A DNA stretch of 64,000 nucleotides from Gammaproteobacteria bacterium (GCA_028821125.1 JAPPHD010000074.1:1-64000), one strand, 5' to 3'. Counted from the first letter of the stretch, positions 20,952-35,106 are shown. Program-made: numbers and translations. Notes: a model not told the origin generated them from the sequence alone.

Positions 20952-22853
20952 ATGTTGCAGAAGCTTAGAGATCGCACCCAGAGCATGGGGTTCAAGATCA
21001 TCGTGGCGGCGCTCGTCTTCGCGCTGGCGTTTTTCGGTTTCGGGGCGTTCAATGTCTTTGCGCCCGGCGACCCCGAGATCGCCAGCGTCAACGGCGACGA
21101 GATCACCCGCGGCATGGTGGAGGTGGAAACCGAACGCCAGCGCCGCAGAATCATGCTGCAGCTCGGCGATGAGGCCGATCCGGAAGCCATCGATCAACTG
21201 GCGCTGCAGCAGGCTTCCCTGGAGCAGTTGATCGTCCGCAAGCTGCTCGACCAGGCAATCGACGAGTTGGGCTTGCAGGCATCGAAATCCCAGGTGGACG
21301 AAATCGTCGCCGGCGACCCCAACTTCCAGGTGGACGGCCGCTTCAACGAGAACCTCTACCGGCGCGGCGTATCCGCACTCGGCTACTCCGCGCCCGAGTA
21401 CCTCGAGGAAATGGGGGCGCTCCTGAGGGTGAACCAGCTACGTCAGGCGGTCACCGAAACGGCCGTACTGCCGCTTTGGGAAACACGCCTCCTGAACGCC
21501 CTCATGAACCAGAGTCGCGATATCGCCTACCTGCCGTTTACGGTCGAACATTTCAGCGCGGGCGTTGAAATCGCACCCGAGGAGATTCTCACCTACTACG
21601 ACGAACACCAGGCGGAATTCATGACGAAAGAGTCCGTCGATGTCGCCTACCTGGAATTGAACTGGCAAATGCTCACCGAAGACCCGGCGGTCGACATCGA
21701 CGAGGAACAGCTACGCAACGAATACGAGGCAGACAAGGCAAACGCGGGCGGGGAAGAACTGCGCAGCAGTTCGCACATTCTTCTTCAGGTTACCGACGAC
21801 AGGAACGACGAACAGGCCAGGGCCCTGTTGGCCGACATCCGGCAACGCATCGAATCCGGGGAGTCCTTCGCAGACCTCGCAGGCAAGTTTTCCGAAGACC
21901 CGGGCTCGAGTGCGGCGGGCGGTGAATTGGGCAGCGTGGGCAAGGGCATTTTCGACCCGGACTTCGAGCGGGCGCTGTGGAACCTCGAAGAAAACGGCCA
22001 GCTCTCCGAGCCGGTGAAAACCCAGTTCGGTTACCACCTGATTCGGCTCGACGGCATCGAGATCCAGCCCTACCCCGATTTCGACGAACTGCGGGCGGAC
22101 ATCGAGCGGCGCTTGGTCGAAAACGCCGCGCGGGAGCTGTTCAAGGACCGGTTGCGCGAACTCGACAACCTGGCGTTCGAGATGAACGATTCCCTGGACG
22201 GCATCGCGGAAACCCTCGAACTCGACCTGAACCGGGCCGAGGGCGTCACCCGTGAGTCCGGTGAAGGGATTTTCGTCAATGCCGGTTTGCGCGATGCGAT
22301 ATTCGAGGCCGATGTGCTGCTCGACGGCAACAACAGCCCGGCGGTGGAGTACAGCGACGGGCGCGCCGTGGTGGTGCGGGTGCGGGAGAGCCATCCACCC
22401 GTGGTCAAGCCCTTCGCCGAGGTCGAAGGGGAGATCGGGACGTTGCTCGTCGAGCAGGAAGCGCAACGGGCACTGCTTGCCGCCCGAGGCGAGGCGCTGG
22501 AGCAGATACGCGGCGGCGCGAGCGTGACCGATGTCGCCAATGCGCACGGCCTGGACTGGGAGACATTCGAACTCGTTACCCGGGCGGGAGGCACGGCGCC
22601 CGACGACGTTCTGGCCGCCGCCTTCGCGCTGCCGCGACCCCCGGGAGGCGGCAGGAGTGTGGGTGAGGCGAGTCTCGGCGCGGAAGGGGAGGCGCTTGTA
22701 ACCGTCACGCGCGTACAGGACGGCGACCTCGCGGCGGTCTCCGATGCGGAACTCGAAACCATGCGCACCTGGTTCGCCTCCCGGGGCGGCACCCTGGACT
22801 TTGCGGCCCTGCAGGCCGCACTGGATGCCGAAGCGGACATCGAGCGGCGCTGA
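20952..22853 (+). CDS. ppiD: Peptidyl-prolyl cis-trans isomerase PpiD (SurA N-terminal domain)
   Basis: N-terminal TM anchor MLQKLRDRTQSMGFKIIVAALVFALAFFGFGAF; parvulin segment SSHILLQVTDDRNDEQARALLADIRQRIESGESFADLAGKFSEDPGSSAAGGELG. Confidence 0.92.
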   Translation: MLQKLRDRTQSMGFKIIVAALVFALAFFGFGAFNVFAPGDPEIASVNGDEITRGMVEVETERQRRRIMLQLGDEADPEAIDQLALQQASLEQLIVRKLLDQAIDELGLQASKSQVDEIVAGDPNFQVDGRFNENLYRRGVSALGYSAPEYLEEMGALLRVNQLRQAVTETAVLPLWETRLLNALMNQSRDIAYLPFTVEHFSAGVEIAPEEILTYYDEHQAEFMTKESVDVAYLELNWQMLTEDPAVDIDEEQLRNEYEADKANAGGEELRSSSHILLQVTDDRNDEQARALLADIRQRIESGESFADLAGKFSEDPGSSAAGGELGSVGKGIFDPDFERALWNLEENGQLSEPVKTQFGYHLIRLDGIEIQPYPDFDELRADIERRLVENAARELFKDRLRELDNLAFEMNDSLDGIAETLELDLNRAEGVTRESGEGIFVNAGLRDAIFEADVLLDGNNSPAVEYSDGRAVVVRVRESHPPVVKPFAEVEGEIGTLLVEQEAQRALLAARGEALEQIRGGASVTDVANAHGLDWETFELVTRAGGTAPDDVLAAAFALPRPPGGGRSVGEASLGAEGEALVTVTRVQDGDLAAVSDAELETMRTWFASRGGTLDFAALQAALDAEADIERR

Positions 22854-22867
22854 GCGGGGCGGCCGGC

Positions 22868-23626
22868 GTGCCTGGTTCACAGCAATCACGGGCCGGCTGG
22901 TGCGGCAGCAGTCTCGGGAAGTGGGTCCTCGCCCGGGAAGATCCCATCCTGGCCGACCTGGTGCGACGGTTTCACGGCGATACGCTGGTGTGGTCCGGCG
23001 GCACGCCGGCAGCGGCCCGTGGCGTCAAGCGCTGCATGGTCCGCAACTGCTTCTACCTGGCCGTCCGGGAAACGGAAACGCACGCCGAACTGTCGAGCAT
23101 GACCAGCCGCCTCAGTGCGCTGCCCATGCCCAACCGGTCCGCGGACGGCTTCGTTCTGCATCACAGCCTCGAGTTGGAGGACGATCCGCGGGAGGCCTTG
23201 CGCGAGGTGAGCCGCGTTGTCGCGCCCGGCGGCCGGCTGCTGATCTGCGCGTTCAACGCAATGAGCCTGTGGGGATTGCGGGCGATGTACGGGCGCCTGC
23301 ACGACGACCCGTTCTCGGGCATGCGCTTTGTCAATCCCCTGCGCCTGCTCGACTGGCTGGCGTTGCTGGGCTTCAGGCCGGAAACCCGCACCGCCCACCT
23401 CGGATTCGGCCTGCCGTTGCACCTTGGCTGGAACTGGCCGGGGCAGGTCGGCGCCTGGCTGGACCGGGTACAGCCGCCCACCGGGGGCGTTGTCATTGTC
23501 TCGGCGCTGAAACAGGCCCAGGGCGGGCGCTGGGTGGGACGGCGCCAGGCCCGCGAACGATCCCGCGTCGCACCGGTCGCCTACCCGAAACCGACCGCCT
23601 GGAAGCCCCTTGAGCGCCGTCGTTGA
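22868..23626 (+). CDS. SAM-dependent methyltransferase (class I)
   Basis: [34 protein letters not shown]; position upstream of rnhA. Confidence 0.7.
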   Translation: MPGSQQSRAGWCGSSLGKWVLAREDPILADLVRRFHGDTLVWSGGTPAAARGVKRCMVRNCFYLAVRETETHAELSSMTSRLSALPMPNRSADGFVLHHSLELEDDPREALREVSRVVAPGGRLLICAFNAMSLWGLRAMYGRLHDDPFSGMRFVNPLRLLDWLALLGFRPETRTAHLGFGLPLHLGWNWPGQVGAWLDRVQPPTGGVVIVSALKQAQGGRWVGRRQARERSRVAPVAYPKPTAWKPLERRR

Positions 23627-24101
23627 GATCTTCACCGACGGCGCCTGCCGGGGCAATCCCGGCCCCGGTGGCTGGGCGGCACTGCTGCGGTACCGGGGCA
23701 GCAGCAAGGTTGTCTCCGGAGCGGAACGGGACTCCACCAACAACCGCATGGAGCTCATGGCCGCCATCCAGGGTCTGGAGCGCCTGACTCGGCCGTGCCG
23801 GGTCGTGCTGTCAACGGATTCCGAATACGTGCGCCGTGGCATCACCGAGTGGGTGCCCCGCTGGCGGCGAAACGGCTGGCGCACCAGCCAGAAAACGCCG
23901 GTCAAGAACCGCGATCTCTGGCAGCGCCTGGAGGCCGCTGCCGAACCTCACCGGATCGACTGGCGCTGGGTGAAGGGCCACAGCGGGCACCCCGAGAACG
24001 AGCGGGTCGACCGCCTCGCCAACGAGGCCATCGATGCTCTCGAGAGGCATCCGGAAACCGGCGAGGGGCCCATTGACGCGGCGGCGGAGCGCCGGGGCTG
24101 A
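23610..24101 (+). CDS. rnhA: Ribonuclease HI
   Basis: [60 protein letters not shown]. Confidence 0.96.
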   Translation: MSAVVEIFTDGACRGNPGPGGWAALLRYRGSSKVVSGAERDSTNNRMELMAAIQGLERLTRPCRVVLSTDSEYVRRGITEWVPRWRRNGWRTSQKTPVKNRDLWQRLEAAAEPHRIDWRWVKGHSGHPENERVDRLANEAIDALERHPETGEGPIDAAAERRG

Positions 24102-24814
24102 TGCGCCAGATCGTTCTGGACACGGAAACCACGGGCCTGGAACCCGAGCAGGGCCACAGGATCATAGAGATCGGCGCCATCGAACTCATCCACCGCAAGC
24201 CCACCGGCGAGCGCTTTCACACTTACATCAATCCCGAGCGGGACATCGACGATGGCGCCCTGGAGGTTCACGGCATCAGGCGCGAATTCCTCGACGACAA
24301 GCCGACGTTTGCGGATATCTGCGAAGCGTTCGTCGAATTCGTGCGCGGCGCCGAACTGATCATCCACAATGCGCCTTTCGATCGCTCCTTTCTCGACGAC
24401 GAGTTCTCCAGGCTGCCGGGAGTCGACTTCCGTCTCGAAGAACTTTGCCGCATAGAAGACTCCCTCGACCTGGCGCGGCGCCGCCACCCCGGACAGCGGA
24501 ACAACCTCGACGCCCTTTGCCGCCGATACGGGGTGGACAACAAGCACCGAACGCTGCACGGGGCGCTGCTGGACGCGGAGATTCTGGCGGATGTCTATCT
24601 CGCGATGACCGGCGGACAAACCGGGATGTTCGCCAACCCCCATGGCCAGGAGGCACAGGCCTTCGCCGGCGAGGAAGCGTTTCCGCCCCTGCCGGCCGAC
24701 CGGCCGCGATTGAAAGTGATCCGGGCCAGTCCCGAGGAGCTGGCCGCCCACGAAGCCATGCTCGAACGCTTGGGAGACCGTTGCGTCTGGACGAGAATCC
24801 GTCCGAACCAGTAG
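24101..24814 (+). CDS. dnaQ: DNA polymerase III epsilon subunit
   Basis: RQIVLDTETTGLEPEQGHRIIEIGAIE; IHNAPFDRSFLDDEF; LDALCRRYGVDNKHRTLHGALLDAEILADVYLAMTGGQ. Confidence 0.96.
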   Translation: MRQIVLDTETTGLEPEQGHRIIEIGAIELIHRKPTGERFHTYINPERDIDDGALEVHGIRREFLDDKPTFADICEAFVEFVRGAELIIHNAPFDRSFLDDEFSRLPGVDFRLEELCRIEDSLDLARRRHPGQRNNLDALCRRYGVDNKHRTLHGALLDAEILADVYLAMTGGQTGMFANPHGQEAQAFAGEEAFPPLPADRPRLKVIRASPEELAAHEAMLERLGDRCVWTRIRPNQ

Positions 24815-24890
24815 AGTAGGCCGCCGCCGTCCGGCAGCCCGCGGGACGGCGTCCGCCCAGACACACCAGATCGATGCAACAGGAGCCGGC

Positions 24891-25904
24891 ATGGCCTACG
24901 TCTACGAATATCTTGTTTTCCTGGCCCAGGCCGTCACTGTCGTCGCGGCCATGCTGATCGTGATTTTCGCCGCCGCATCCCTGGCGGCGAAGAAACGCTC
25001 GGAGACGATGGGCCACCTGGAAGTCACCCGGCTCAACGACCACCTCGACAGCCTCAGGCAGTGCATCGAGCAGGCCGTCCTTCCCGCGGGTGAATTCAAG
25101 AAAGCCGCCAAGGCGGCGGCCAAAAAGCGAAAACAGCAGCGGCGCCAGGGCCCGGAAGAGAACGGGCGGCCGGGCCGCGTCTTTGCACTCGCGTTCAAGG
25201 GCGACATGCAGGCGAGCCGGGTCAAGGGGCTTCGGCACGAGATCAACGCCATTCTTTCCGAAGCCCGGGAAGGCGATGAAGTGGTCGCGCGCGTCGAGAG
25301 TCCCGGCGGCCTGGCCCACAGCTATGGCCTGGCCGCTTCCCAGCTCCTGCGGGTCCGGGAGAAGAACCTGAACCTGGTGGTCGCGGTCGACAAGGTGGCG
25401 GCGAGCGGCGGTTACCTGATGGCGGCGGTCGCGAACCGCCTCATCGCCGCACCCTTTGCCGTGGTCGGTTCCATCGGGGTCGTCGCGCAGGTTCCGAACG
25501 TGCACCGCCTGCTCAAGAAGAAGGACGTCGATGTGGAACTCATTACCGCCGGCAAGTACAAGCGCACGCTGACGGTGTTCGGAGAGAATACCCAGGAGGG
25601 CCGGGAGAAGTTCACCGACGAGCTGGAGGACCTGCACGCGCTGTTCCAGGAGTTCGTCGTGGACAAACGCCCCGGTCTCGACCTGGAAAAGGTGGCGACC
25701 GGAGAAGCCTGGTTCGGCCAACGCGCCCTGGACCTCAACCTGGTCGACGAGATCATGACCAGCGACGAATACCTGATGCAGAGGTGCGCCGATACCGATG
25801 TCTATGAAATACGCTGGAAAGAGCCGAAGAGGCCGCTGGAGAAAATGCTCGCCCAGGTCGAGAACAGCATCGGCCGCATGACCGGGCGCCTGTTCGGCCG
25901 GTAG
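24891..25904 (+). CDS. sohB: Inner-membrane protease SohB (S49/SppA-like)
   Basis: VVARVESPGGLAHSYGLAASQL; DKVAASGGYLMAAVANRLIAAPFAVVGSIGVVAQVPN. Confidence 0.93.
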   Translation: MAYVYEYLVFLAQAVTVVAAMLIVIFAAASLAAKKRSETMGHLEVTRLNDHLDSLRQCIEQAVLPAGEFKKAAKAAAKKRKQQRRQGPEENGRPGRVFALAFKGDMQASRVKGLRHEINAILSEAREGDEVVARVESPGGLAHSYGLAASQLLRVREKNLNLVVAVDKVAASGGYLMAAVANRLIAAPFAVVGSIGVVAQVPNVHRLLKKKDVDVELITAGKYKRTLTVFGENTQEGREKFTDELEDLHALFQEFVVDKRPGLDLEKVATGEAWFGQRALDLNLVDEIMTSDEYLMQRCADTDVYEIRWKEPKRPLEKMLAQVENSIGRMTGRLFGR

Positions 25905-25935
25905 CGGAACCGCGGGCGGCCTTGGCGGAGCGCTC

Positions 25936-27108
25936 TCAGTCCCTGCGCAGCTCGGCGCGAACCGCGATGGGGCTCGGGTAGCGGAAGATCACCAGGTAGC
26001 TGGAAACCACCAGGGTCAGGACGGTGGCGCCCTGGACGACGTGCGCCGCCTCCTTGCCGAGCAGGCCGGCGGTTATGGCGACGTAGCTGACCAAAAGCGA
26101 GAACTCGGACGCCTGCCCCAGGCGGTAGCCGACCTCCCAGCCCGTCGCGGGGCTTTCCCCCTGCCAGCGCAGCAACGCGGAGAAAACCCCGGGCTTGATC
26201 AGCATGAGCAGAGCGGCAAGCAGCCCGGTCGGCAGCGCCACTTCGATCAGCAGCCGGACATCCAGCGCAGCCCCGACCGTGAAAAAGAACAGCACCAGGA
26301 AGAAGTCCCGCAACGGGCGCAGGCTCTCGGCGATATACAGGGCGATGGGGCTCGTGGCCAGCGCAACGCCGGCAATGAAGGCGCCGATGGCCAGCGACAG
26401 GCCGGCGGCCTCCGCGAGACTTGCGAAACCCAGGCACCATCCGATGGCCAGCAGGAAAGTGAATTCGTGAAAGACATCGAACCGCTTCAGGAGCGGCAGG
26501 ATCAGGAAACGGACGGCCAGCCAGGCGCCGGCCGACAGCAGCGGGAGCGCAATCGCGATGGTGCCGAGGTTCGAAACCAGGCTGTCGAGGCTGGTGCCGT
26601 AACCCGATGCGAACAGGAGGGCGACGATGGCGATGAAGTCCTGGATGAGCAGCAGGCTGACCACGATTTCGCCGACGTGCCGGTGGTGCAGTACGGTCGT
26701 CGGCAGCAGCTTGATGCCGAGAATGGTGCTCGAGAACGTGACCGCGACACCCGTGACGACGGCTTCCCGGAACTCGAAGCCGAATGCCAGCATGACCGAG
26801 AAGCCGACCGCGAAGAAGGCGATGCTCGAAAGCAGCGCCGTCAACAGCGATTTCATGACCATGTTGTGCAGCTTCGACGGCTGCAGGTCGAGGCCCACCA
26901 GAAAGAGCAGGAAAATGATCCCGATCTCCGCGATCTCCGAGAGGTGCACCGCGTCGGTTACCAGGGCCAGGCCGTGCGGCCCGAGCAGGCAGCCGATGGC
27001 GATGTACGCCACGAGCAGCGGCTGACGGCCAAACAGCGCCAGGGTCGCCAGCAGGGCGGCCCCGGCGAATATCAGAAAGACCGATTCGAGCAAATGGGGG
27101 TCAGGCAC
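25936..27108 (-). CDS. Cation:proton antiporter (CPA2/Kef-type membrane domain)
   Basis: HLSEIAEIGIIFLLFLVGLDLQPSKLHNM, VTGVAVTFSSTILGIKLLP, about 12 TM segments. Confidence 0.85.
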   Translation of the reverse strand: MPDPHLLESVFLIFAGAALLATLALFGRQPLLVAYIAIGCLLGPHGLALVTDAVHLSEIAEIGIIFLLFLVGLDLQPSKLHNMVMKSLLTALLSSIAFFAVGFSVMLAFGFEFREAVVTGVAVTFSSTILGIKLLPTTVLHHRHVGEIVVSLLLIQDFIAIVALLFASGYGTSLDSLVSNLGTIAIALPLLSAGAWLAVRFLILPLLKRFDVFHEFTFLLAIGWCLGFASLAEAAGLSLAIGAFIAGVALATSPIALYIAESLRPLRDFFLVLFFFTVGAALDVRLLIEVALPTGLLAALLMLIKPGVFSALLRWQGESPATGWEVGYRLGQASEFSLLVSYVAITAGLLGKEAAHVVQGATVLTLVVSSYLVIFRYPSPIAVRAELRRD

Positions 27109-27616
27109 CTCTCCCTATCCGACGAAAAGCGGGTTGCGGCTCAATGACCGAAGCCTGATAGTAATCGGAATAGGGTGCAAGTGTTGACAGGGCCGTGTCG
27201 AGGCTGCGCTCGTCGGGCACCAGGAAGCTGGTGAACCCGCAGCGGCGCAGGTAGTGCAGCATGTCTTCGTGAACGTCGCCCGTGGCCACGATGTCGCCGG
27301 CGTAGCCATGGCGGGTGCGCAACAGCACGGCCAGCGACAGCCCGCGACCGTCGTTGAACGCGGGGAACTCGATGGCGATCCGGTTTGCCGCCAGGAAGCG
27401 CTCGTCCACCTCGTCATCGACGGTCAGGCGTACACCCTTGCCGCACTCCGGCGTCCAGTTCCCGGCATCCACGAGCTCCGGCGCGGCGGCCGTAACGCCT
27501 TGTCGAACCATCGAATCGCCGTTTTCCGCCGGCCACGGCGGACGGTGACGACCCGCCGCGAGCGGCCCGGTGGCGGGGCTCTCGAATTCTCCGTTCAGAC
27601 TAAGCAGCTTTGGCAT
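27101..27616 (-). CDS. DUF934 domain-containing protein (sulfite-reduction associated)
   Basis: IEFPAFNDGRGLSLAVLLRTRHGYAGDIVATGDVHEDMLHYLRRCGFTSF; adjacent to cysI. Confidence 0.85.
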   Translation of the reverse strand: MPKLLSLNGEFESPATGPLAAGRHRPPWPAENGDSMVRQGVTAAAPELVDAGNWTPECGKGVRLTVDDEVDERFLAANRIAIEFPAFNDGRGLSLAVLLRTRHGYAGDIVATGDVHEDMLHYLRRCGFTSFLVPDERSLDTALSTLAPYSDYYQASVIEPQPAFRRIGRGA

Positions 27617-29276
27617 AGATGCGCTCCTTGAAGGGTTCCAGTCCGAGCCGTCGGACGCAGTGGAGAAAGCTCTCGTCCTCGATGCGATGCGCGAGGTAGG
27701 TGTCCAGGATGTCCTGGATGACGGCGATGACTTCGTCCCGGGATACCGAGGGCCCTACAATTTTGCCCAGCGATGCGTCGTCGCCGGAGTGGCCGCCGAG
27801 AGAGATCTGGTAGTACTCGCGGCCTTTCTTGTCTACCCCGAGAATGCCGATATGACCCACGTGGTGGTGGCCGCAGGCGTTCATGCAGCCGGATATGTTG
27901 ATGTCGATCTCGCCGAGATCGTGGAGGTAGTCCTGGTCTTCGAGGTGTTGCTGAATGGCCTCCGCGACCGGAATCGACTTGGCATTGGCCAGTGAGCAGT
28001 AGTCGCCCCCGGGGCAGCAGATGATGTCGGTGGCCAGGTTCCGGTTGGCCGTGCCGAGACCCAGGGCGCGGGCGGAGCGCCAGAGATCGTGCAACGCATC
28101 GGCGGCGACGTCAGGCAGTACGAAGTTCTGCTGGTGGCTGATGCGGACTTCGCCGAACCCGTACGCCTCCGCCCAGCCCGCCACGGCTTCCATCTGCCGG
28201 TCGTCAACGTCGCCCGGGGGTACGCCGGTGGGTTTGCAGGACAGGGTCACGATGGCGTATCCGGGTTGCTTGTGCGCCGAAACGTTCAGGCGTACCCATT
28301 GGTCGAATGACGGGTCGCGCAGCCGGTCGGCGGCCAGCGTTTCCGCCGCGCCTTCCCGTGGCGGATAGTCGGGCGGCCGGAAATGGGCCCGCATGCGCGC
28401 GATCTCGGCCGGCGTCAACGTGCTTGCCGAATTTTCCAGATGGGACCATTCCTCGTCGACCCTGGCCTTGAAACCCTCAGGGGTCATCGCCCGCACCAGT
28501 ATCTTGATGCGCGCCTTGTACTTGTTGTCACGGCGCCCGTAACGGTTGTAGACGCGCATGATGGCTTCGAGATAAGTCAGCAGGTGCCTTGCCGGCAACC
28601 CTTCGCGTATGAGCGCGCCGATCACGGGCGTGCGCCCGAGCCCGCCGCCGACCTTGATGTCGAACAGGTCTTCCCCATCGGTGCCGGAGCGGCGCCCCGG
28701 TGCCGGATAGGCCCGGATGCCGATGTCGTGCACGTTGATTGCCGCCCGGTCCACGGGAGCGCCCGTAACGGCGATCTTGAATTTCCGCGGCAACCAGTCG
28801 AATTCGGGATGCGATGTGGACCACTGGCGAATCAGTTCGCAGTAGGGGCGGGCATCGATCTCTTCGTCGGCCGCCACGCCCGCGAACTCGTCGGTGGTGA
28901 CGTTGCGGATGCAGTTGCCGCTCGTCTGGATGGCGTGCATCTGCACCTTGGCCAGGTCCGCGAGGATGTCCGGCACTTCCTCGAGTTCCGGCCAGTTGAA
29001 CTGGATATTCTGGCGGGTGCTGAGGTGGCCGTAGCCCCGGTCGTAGTGGCGGGCGATGTGCGCAAGCATGCGCAGTTGCCGGCTGGACAGCGTTCCGTAA
29101 GGGATGGCAACCCGCAGCATCGGGGCGAGGCGCTGGATATAGAGCCCGTTGCGCAGGCGCAGTTGCAGGAATTGCTCTTCGCTCAGTTCACCGGCCAGAT
29201 AGCGCCGTGTCTGGTCCCGGTAGTGGGCCACACGCTCGTCGATGAACTTCTGATCGAAGCTGTCGTAGCGGTACAT
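27600..29276 (-). CDS. cysI: Nitrite/sulfite reductase (sulfite reductase hemoprotein, CysI-like)
   Basis: HLSTRQNIQFNWPELEEVPDILADL; TSGNCIRNVTTDEFAGVA; CCPGGDYCSLANAKSIPVA; INISGCMNACGHHHVGHIGILG siroheme/Fe-S cysteines. Confidence 0.92.
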   Translation of the reverse strand: MYRYDSFDQKFIDERVAHYRDQTRRYLAGELSEEQFLQLRLRNGLYIQRLAPMLRVAIPYGTLSSRQLRMLAHIARHYDRGYGHLSTRQNIQFNWPELEEVPDILADLAKVQMHAIQTSGNCIRNVTTDEFAGVAADEEIDARPYCELIRQWSTSHPEFDWLPRKFKIAVTGAPVDRAAINVHDIGIRAYPAPGRRSGTDGEDLFDIKVGGGLGRTPVIGALIREGLPARHLLTYLEAIMRVYNRYGRRDNKYKARIKILVRAMTPEGFKARVDEEWSHLENSASTLTPAEIARMRAHFRPPDYPPREGAAETLAADRLRDPSFDQWVRLNVSAHKQPGYAIVTLSCKPTGVPPGDVDDRQMEAVAGWAEAYGFGEVRISHQQNFVLPDVAADALHDLWRSARALGLGTANRNLATDIICCPGGDYCSLANAKSIPVAEAIQQHLEDQDYLHDLGEIDINISGCMNACGHHHVGHIGILGVDKKGREYYQISLGGHSGDDASLGKIVGPSVSRDEVIAVIQDILDTYLAHRIEDESFLHCVRRLGLEPFKERIYAKAA

Positions 29277-29451
29277 GGGCAGGCCGTTCGTATGCCAACC
29301 GGTAACGCTAGCACCGTAGCCTTACGCCGAATAATGATGAATACAACTATCCAAAGAACAAAAAGTTATCAAACGACGTTTGGTCCGCATCCGTACCGCC
29401 CTTGCGCGAGTGCATCGGCGCCCGCAGCAGGAAACTGGTGGAGAGTGCGTG

Positions 29452-33093
<3,642 letters not shown>

Positions 33094-33164
33094 GGCACCG
33101 GCCGTGGCTGTAGCGAGTCTAGGAGCCACCCCGGCCAATGCAATCTGGATCCTCGAACCGGAAC

Positions 33165-33260
33165 ATGAGCAGGATTCATGCGAGTCGGCAACCCGGTGCG
33201 CCGGGACGAGGACGCGCAAGGCGCGCAAGGAACACCTGCTCTCGGCGCCCGCCTCTCGTT
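33165..33260 (+). repeat. Hairpin-less copy (E) of the dispersed repeat family
   Basis: atgcgagtcggcaacccggtgcgccgggac..gacgcgcaagg..ggaac joins directly to acctgctctcggcgcc; flanks match copies A/B/D but the stem-loop is absent. Confidence 0.65.
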
Positions 33261-33325
33261 TACCGGTTCTTGGTATCCGGACAAGGTCCATGTAGGATAC
33301 CTGACTGAAACAGTCGGAAATTACC

Positions 33326-33907
33326 TTGATCGAGATCTCGGAAAGCGCCCAGGCCTATCTTCGCGACCTGCTTGCAAAGCAGGACGACGACGACGTGGGC
33401 ATTCGGGTGTTCGTGGCCCAGCCCGGCACACCGCACGCGGAGACCTGCATCGCCTACTGCCGCCCCGGCGAGTCCCAGGACGATGACGTTCCCTACGACT
33501 ACGAGGGTTTTCGCGCCTGGATCGAAGAACGCAGCCGCAAGTACCTGGAAGGCGCCGCGGTCGATTTCCAGGAAGACCGCATGGGCGGCCAGCTCACCAT
33601 CAAGGCCCCCAATGCCCGGGTCCCCAGCGTCGACCCCGACTCACCCCTTGAAGACCGCATCAATTACGTGCTCTACAACGAGATCAACCCGGGCCTCGCC
33701 GCCCACGGCGGCATGGTCACGCTGGTGGAGGTGGTGGAAGAAAACGTGGCCGTCCTGCAGTTCGGCGGCGGCTGCCAGGGCTGCGCCGCAGTGGACATCA
33801 CCCTGAAACACGGGGTTGAAACCACGCTACTCGAGCAGATCCCCGACCTCGGCGGCATCCGCGACGCCACCGACCACACCTACACCGAACACGCCTACTA
33901 CCGCTAG
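33326..33907 (+). CDS. nfuA: Fe-S biogenesis protein NfuA
   Basis: A-type-like N-terminus [18 protein letters not shown]; Nfu domain [39 protein letters not shown]. Confidence 0.95.
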   Translation: MIEISESAQAYLRDLLAKQDDDDVGIRVFVAQPGTPHAETCIAYCRPGESQDDDVPYDYEGFRAWIEERSRKYLEGAAVDFQEDRMGGQLTIKAPNARVPSVDPDSPLEDRINYVLYNEINPGLAAHGGMVTLVEVVEENVAVLQFGGGCQGCAAVDITLKHGVETTLLEQIPDLGGIRDATDHTYTEHAYYR

Positions 33908-33918
33908 CAGTCAGGGAG

Positions 33919-34986
33919 TCAAGCGGCTCCGCTCAATACCGTCGGGCGCAGGGCTTCGGCAATCTCCAGCAGCAGGCTTTCCGTCGTACTCCAGTCGATG
34001 CACCCATCGGTAATCGAAACCCCGTAACGCAGATCCTCCAGCCGGTCGGGAATCCGTTGCCGGCCCTCGTGCAGGTGGCTTTCGAGCATGATGCCAACAA
34101 TGGACCGGTTGCCGCGCAGGATCTGCTTGACGATCGACCGGGCAACTGCGGGCTGGGTGGCTGGATTCTTATTGGAGTTGGCGTGGCTGCAGTCGACCAT
34201 GATGACGGGCTTCAGCCCCGCCTTTTCCATCTTGCGCTCGCAGGCGGCGATGCTTCCCGCATCGTAGTTGGGGCCGCCGGCGCCCCCGCGAAGGACGATG
34301 TGCGCGTTCGCGTTCCCCCGGGTTTCGATCACCGCAACCTGGCCTGACGGGTTTATGCCGAGAAATCGATGCGGTTCCGCCACCGAGTGCATGGCGTTCA
34401 CGGCCGCGTCCAGGGAACCGTCGGTGCCGTTCTTGAAACCGACCGCGGAACTCAGGCCGGATGCCATTTCACGGTGGGTCTGCGACTCGGATGTGCGCGC
34501 GCCGATGGCGGACCAGGCGATCAGGTCCTGCAGGTATTGCGGCGTGATGGCGTTGAGCGCCTCCGTGCTGAGCGGCAGGCCGAGTTCGGCCAGGTCGATG
34601 AGCAGTTGGCGGGCGATCGTCAGCCCGTCAGCCACGCGGAAGGTGTCGTTGAGATAGGGGTCGTTGACCAGGCCTTTCCAGCCCACGGTGGAGCGGGGCT
34701 TCTCGAAATACGCCCGCATGACGATCAGCATCGTTTCATCCACCCGGCGCGCCAGGGCGGCGAGGCGTTCGCCGTATTCCAGGGCCGCGGAGGGGTCATG
34801 GATGGAGCAGGGGCCGACGATGGCGAGCAGGCGGCGGTCTTCGCCGCCCAGCACCGCGTTCACCGCTTCCCGCGCCCGCACTACGCTCGCCGCCGCGGCG
34901 CTCGTGACCGGAAGCCGCTCCTTCAGCTTTTCGGGCGTGATGAGTATTTCGTGTCCCGCCACGTTCAGGTTTTCCAGTTCCGTCAT
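33919..34986 (-). CDS. 3-deoxy-7-phosphoheptulonate (DAHP) synthase, class I
   Basis: LLAIVGPCSIHDPSAALEYGERL, RAYFEKPRSTVGWKGLVNDPYL, IAWSAIGARTSESQTHREMASGLSSAVGFKNGT, VMVDCSHANSNKN; start MTELENLNV. Confidence 0.96.
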   Translation of the reverse strand: MTELENLNVAGHEILITPEKLKERLPVTSAAAASVVRAREAVNAVLGGEDRRLLAIVGPCSIHDPSAALEYGERLAALARRVDETMLIVMRAYFEKPRSTVGWKGLVNDPYLNDTFRVADGLTIARQLLIDLAELGLPLSTEALNAITPQYLQDLIAWSAIGARTSESQTHREMASGLSSAVGFKNGTDGSLDAAVNAMHSVAEPHRFLGINPSGQVAVIETRGNANAHIVLRGGAGGPNYDAGSIAACERKMEKAGLKPVIMVDCSHANSNKNPATQPAVARSIVKQILRGNRSIVGIMLESHLHEGRQRIPDRLEDLRYGVSITDGCIDWSTTESLLLEIAEALRPTVLSGAA

Positions 34987-35021
34987 GTCGATGTCTCCCT
35001 GCGGCTCGTTGCCCCGGGCCA

Positions 35022-35056
35022 ATAAAAAACCCCGCTCGTCGCCTTGCGGGGTTTCC
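35022..35056 (-). terminator. Attenuator-like intrinsic terminator in the DAHP synthase leader
   Basis: Minus strand aaaccccgc-aaggcgacga-gcggggttttttatt: 9-bp stem followed by six Ts, 36 nt upstream of the ATG. Confidence 0.8.
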
Positions 35057-35106
35057 TCCGAAAGGCGGGGAGAGTCCGTCCGCCTTTCCGTCGTCCTGTC
35101 GGGACT

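Noticed and set aside
33178-33486. 102-aa ORF overlapping the nfuA 5' region
   Set aside because: Starts inside repeat copy E and runs out of frame into nfuA; treated as repeat-derived, not a gene.
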